A stretch of DNA of 7,578 bases, from assembly GCA_031278255.1 (NCBI GenBank), contig JAITKU010000164.1:1-7578 (forward strand). Direction: 5' to 3'. A model generated the notes under the pieces. That model searched no databases. It was given only the letters and a program-made list of their open reading frames with translations, and was not told the origin of the DNA. The position numbers were made by a program, and so were the translations under genes. Positions 6,906 through 7,578 of this stretch are shown here, piece by piece; positions within the stretch are counted from its first letter, which is position 1; the number at the start of each line of letters is the position of its first letter. The stretch comes from Eubacteriales Family XIII. Incertae Sedis bacterium. Lineage in GTDB: Bacteria; Bacillota; Clostridia; Peptostreptococcales; Anaerovoracaceae.

Positions 6906-6934
6906 ATGAATTCAAATATTTATCGTAAATCGCT
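6885..6934 (-). repeat. 13-bp direct repeat bracketing the sua5 start codon, with an AT-rich palindromic core
   Basis: ATCGTAAATCGCT occurs exactly at 6885-6897 and 6922-6934 on the plus strand (AGCGATTTACGAT on the coding strand), 37 nt apart start to start. The first copy is inside sua5 (codons for A-I-Y-D), the other is upstream. The 24 nt between them are only 4/24 G or C, against a GC-rich background. They carry the sua5 ATG, the perfect 12-bp palindrome ATTCATATGAAT (6900-6911), and AAATATTT. The rest of the prfA-sua5 gap (6935-7014) holds nothing that I can name. Confidence 0.8.
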
Positions 6935-7014
6935 TATATACTGTTTCGCTCCGTGGCGGGCGATTTCGACTCCGCGCTCGCGCTCCAAAACGCTCCGCTT
7001 CCTCGTCCGCCCGT

Positions 7015-7578
7015 TCAAAAGCGCTTCATCCGCTCGGCGCGGTCATCCGTTACCAGCCCGTCTATAACCTCGTCCAGGTCCCCGTCGAGGAAATAATCGA
7101 GTTTGTACAGGGTCAGGTTGATCCTGTGGTCCGAAACCCGCCCCTGCGGGAAGTTGTAGGTCCTGATGCGCTCGCTGCGGTCCCCCGTGCCCACCTGATT
7201 CTTGCGCGCCTCCGATATCTCGCGGTTCTGCTCCCGCTGCTTCTCGTCGAACAGGCGGGCGCGCAGTACCTAGAAAGCCATTTCCTTGTTCTTTATCTGG
7301 GATTTTTCGTCCTGACAGGTCACGACGATACCCGTCGGGATATGGGTCAGCCGCACGGCGGAATCCGTCGTGTTCACGGACTGCCCGCCGTTGCCGGACG
7401 AATGATACACATCGGTGCGCACATCGTTCGGATCGATATCGATCTCCACGTCCTCCACCTCCGGCAGCACCGCGACGGTGGCCGCCGAGGTGTGTATCCG
7501 GCCGCTCGACTCCGTTTCCGGCACCCGCTGCACGCGATGAACGCCGCTTTCGTACTTGAGCCGCGAATAAGCGCCGCG
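7015..7578 (-). CDS. prfA: Peptide chain release factor 1, C-terminal part, interrupted by an in-frame UAG
   Basis: RF1 enters the ribosome at UAA or UAG and triggers hydrolysis of peptidyl-tRNA. The 5' end lies beyond the window. Visible are the codon-reading PxT tripeptide as PET in RVPETES (7513-7521), RIHTSAATVAVLPEVED, the catalytic GGQ in SSGNGGQSVNTT (7381-7389), and CQDEKSQIKNKEMAF up to a TAG at 7272-7270. In the same frame, with no other change, follow 84 codons of normal RF1 sequence (VLRARLFDEK, GTGDRSERIRTYNFPQGRVSDHRINLTLY, then a C-terminus ending ERMKRF) and a TGA at 7017-7015. As I recall the family, the TAG replaces a variable residue in KNKEKA-x-x-VLRAR (Lys in B. subtilis, Ser in E. 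coli). A product stopped at UAG would lack about the last 85 residues, including the conserved RTYNFPQGRV segment, and probably could not work. It may be regulated readthrough, a nonsense mutation, or an error. Identity as prfA is certain; its state is not. Confidence 0.93.
7270..7272 (-). other. In-frame UAG codon inside prfA
   Basis: The codons around it read AAG GAA ATG GCT TTC TAG GTA CTG CGC. The frame is unbroken on both sides, and protein similarity resumes at the very next codon, so only one residue position is affected. AAG to TAG, a single base change, would restore the Lys seen in relatives. RF1, the product of this gene, is the factor that recognises UAG. Whether the codon is read through in the cell cannot be told from the sequence. 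Confidence 0.9.

Noticed and set aside
7015..7269. A separate gene for the RF1 tail, made by reinitiation (split RF1)
   Set aside because: The first in-frame start-like codon after the UAG is GTG at 7194, already 25 codons into conserved sequence. The nearest GGAGG is 14 nt from it, too far for a good ribosome site.
7270..7272. Genome-wide reassignment of UAG to a sense codon
   Set aside because: upp and the ABC ATPase both end at UAG at family-typical C-termini, and no other gene in the window has an internal UAG. Organisms that reassign UAG also usually lose RF1.
7270..7272. Pyrrolysine insertion at the prfA UAG
   Set aside because: No pyl genes are in the window, the position is not catalytic, and UAG acts as a stop elsewhere. 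It cannot be excluded without the rest of the genome, but nothing supports it.
7255..7290. A prfB-like +1 frameshift at the prfA stop
   Set aside because: RF1 similarity resumes in the same frame at the next codon, so a shift would destroy the tail rather than restore it. The codon before the stop (TTC) would also not re-pair well in +1.
1..7578. CRISPR array, tRNA or rRNA gene, insertion sequence or phage remnant
   Set aside because: I saw no regularly spaced repeats, no tRNA-like cloverleaf, no transposase or integrase motif, and no terminal inverted repeats.

Overview
All genes in this window lie on the minus strand, so transcription runs from the right edge to the left edge. The DNA is GC-rich (my estimate is 55-60 %). 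The order prfA - sua5 - rpiB - upp matches a cluster known from Bacillota (Bacillus subtilis prfA...ywlC-ywlE-rpiB-glyA-upp, and similar clusters in Clostridia). Protein details also look Gram-positive, for example the RF1 motifs PET and GGQSVN, a TyrRS with KMGKT, and strong AGGAGG-type ribosome sites. I infer an uncultured or poorly known Clostridia-like bacterium. The exact lineage cannot be read from the window.

Layout from right to left: (1) the 3' part of prfA (release factor 1), interrupted by one in-frame UAG after the GGQ motif, with a perfectly family-like 84-codon continuation to a UGA stop; (2) a 109-nt gap, near-lacking in ribosome-site signal, with a 13-bp direct repeat that brackets the sua5 start codon; (3) sua5, which makes the threonylcarbamoyl-AMP used for the tRNA modification t6A; (4) rpiB, a ribose-5-phosphate/sugar-phosphate isomerase; (5) upp, uracil salvage, ending in tandem UAG UAA; (6) tyrS, with a small hairpin covering its ribosome site; (7) a strong intrinsic terminator only 25 nt before the next gene; (8) a three-gene ABC module: a MacB/LolD-type ATPase, a secreted membrane-anchored protein with five Ig-like (NEW3/CARDB-type) repeats, and the N-terminal part of an FtsX/MacB-type permease that runs off the left edge.

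The first five genes are a translation and nucleotide housekeeping cluster (RF1, t6A synthesis, TyrRS, pentose-phosphate and uracil salvage). The last three probably form an envelope export or mechanotransmission complex.

The most notable observation is that the gene for the factor that recognises UAG carries an in-frame UAG. UAG still seems to be a normal stop here: two of the six other gene ends in the window use it. The interruption is therefore a local event. It could be an autoregulatory readthrough site, logically parallel to the in-frame UGA of prfB, or a nonsense mutation or sequence error. The sequence alone cannot decide between these.
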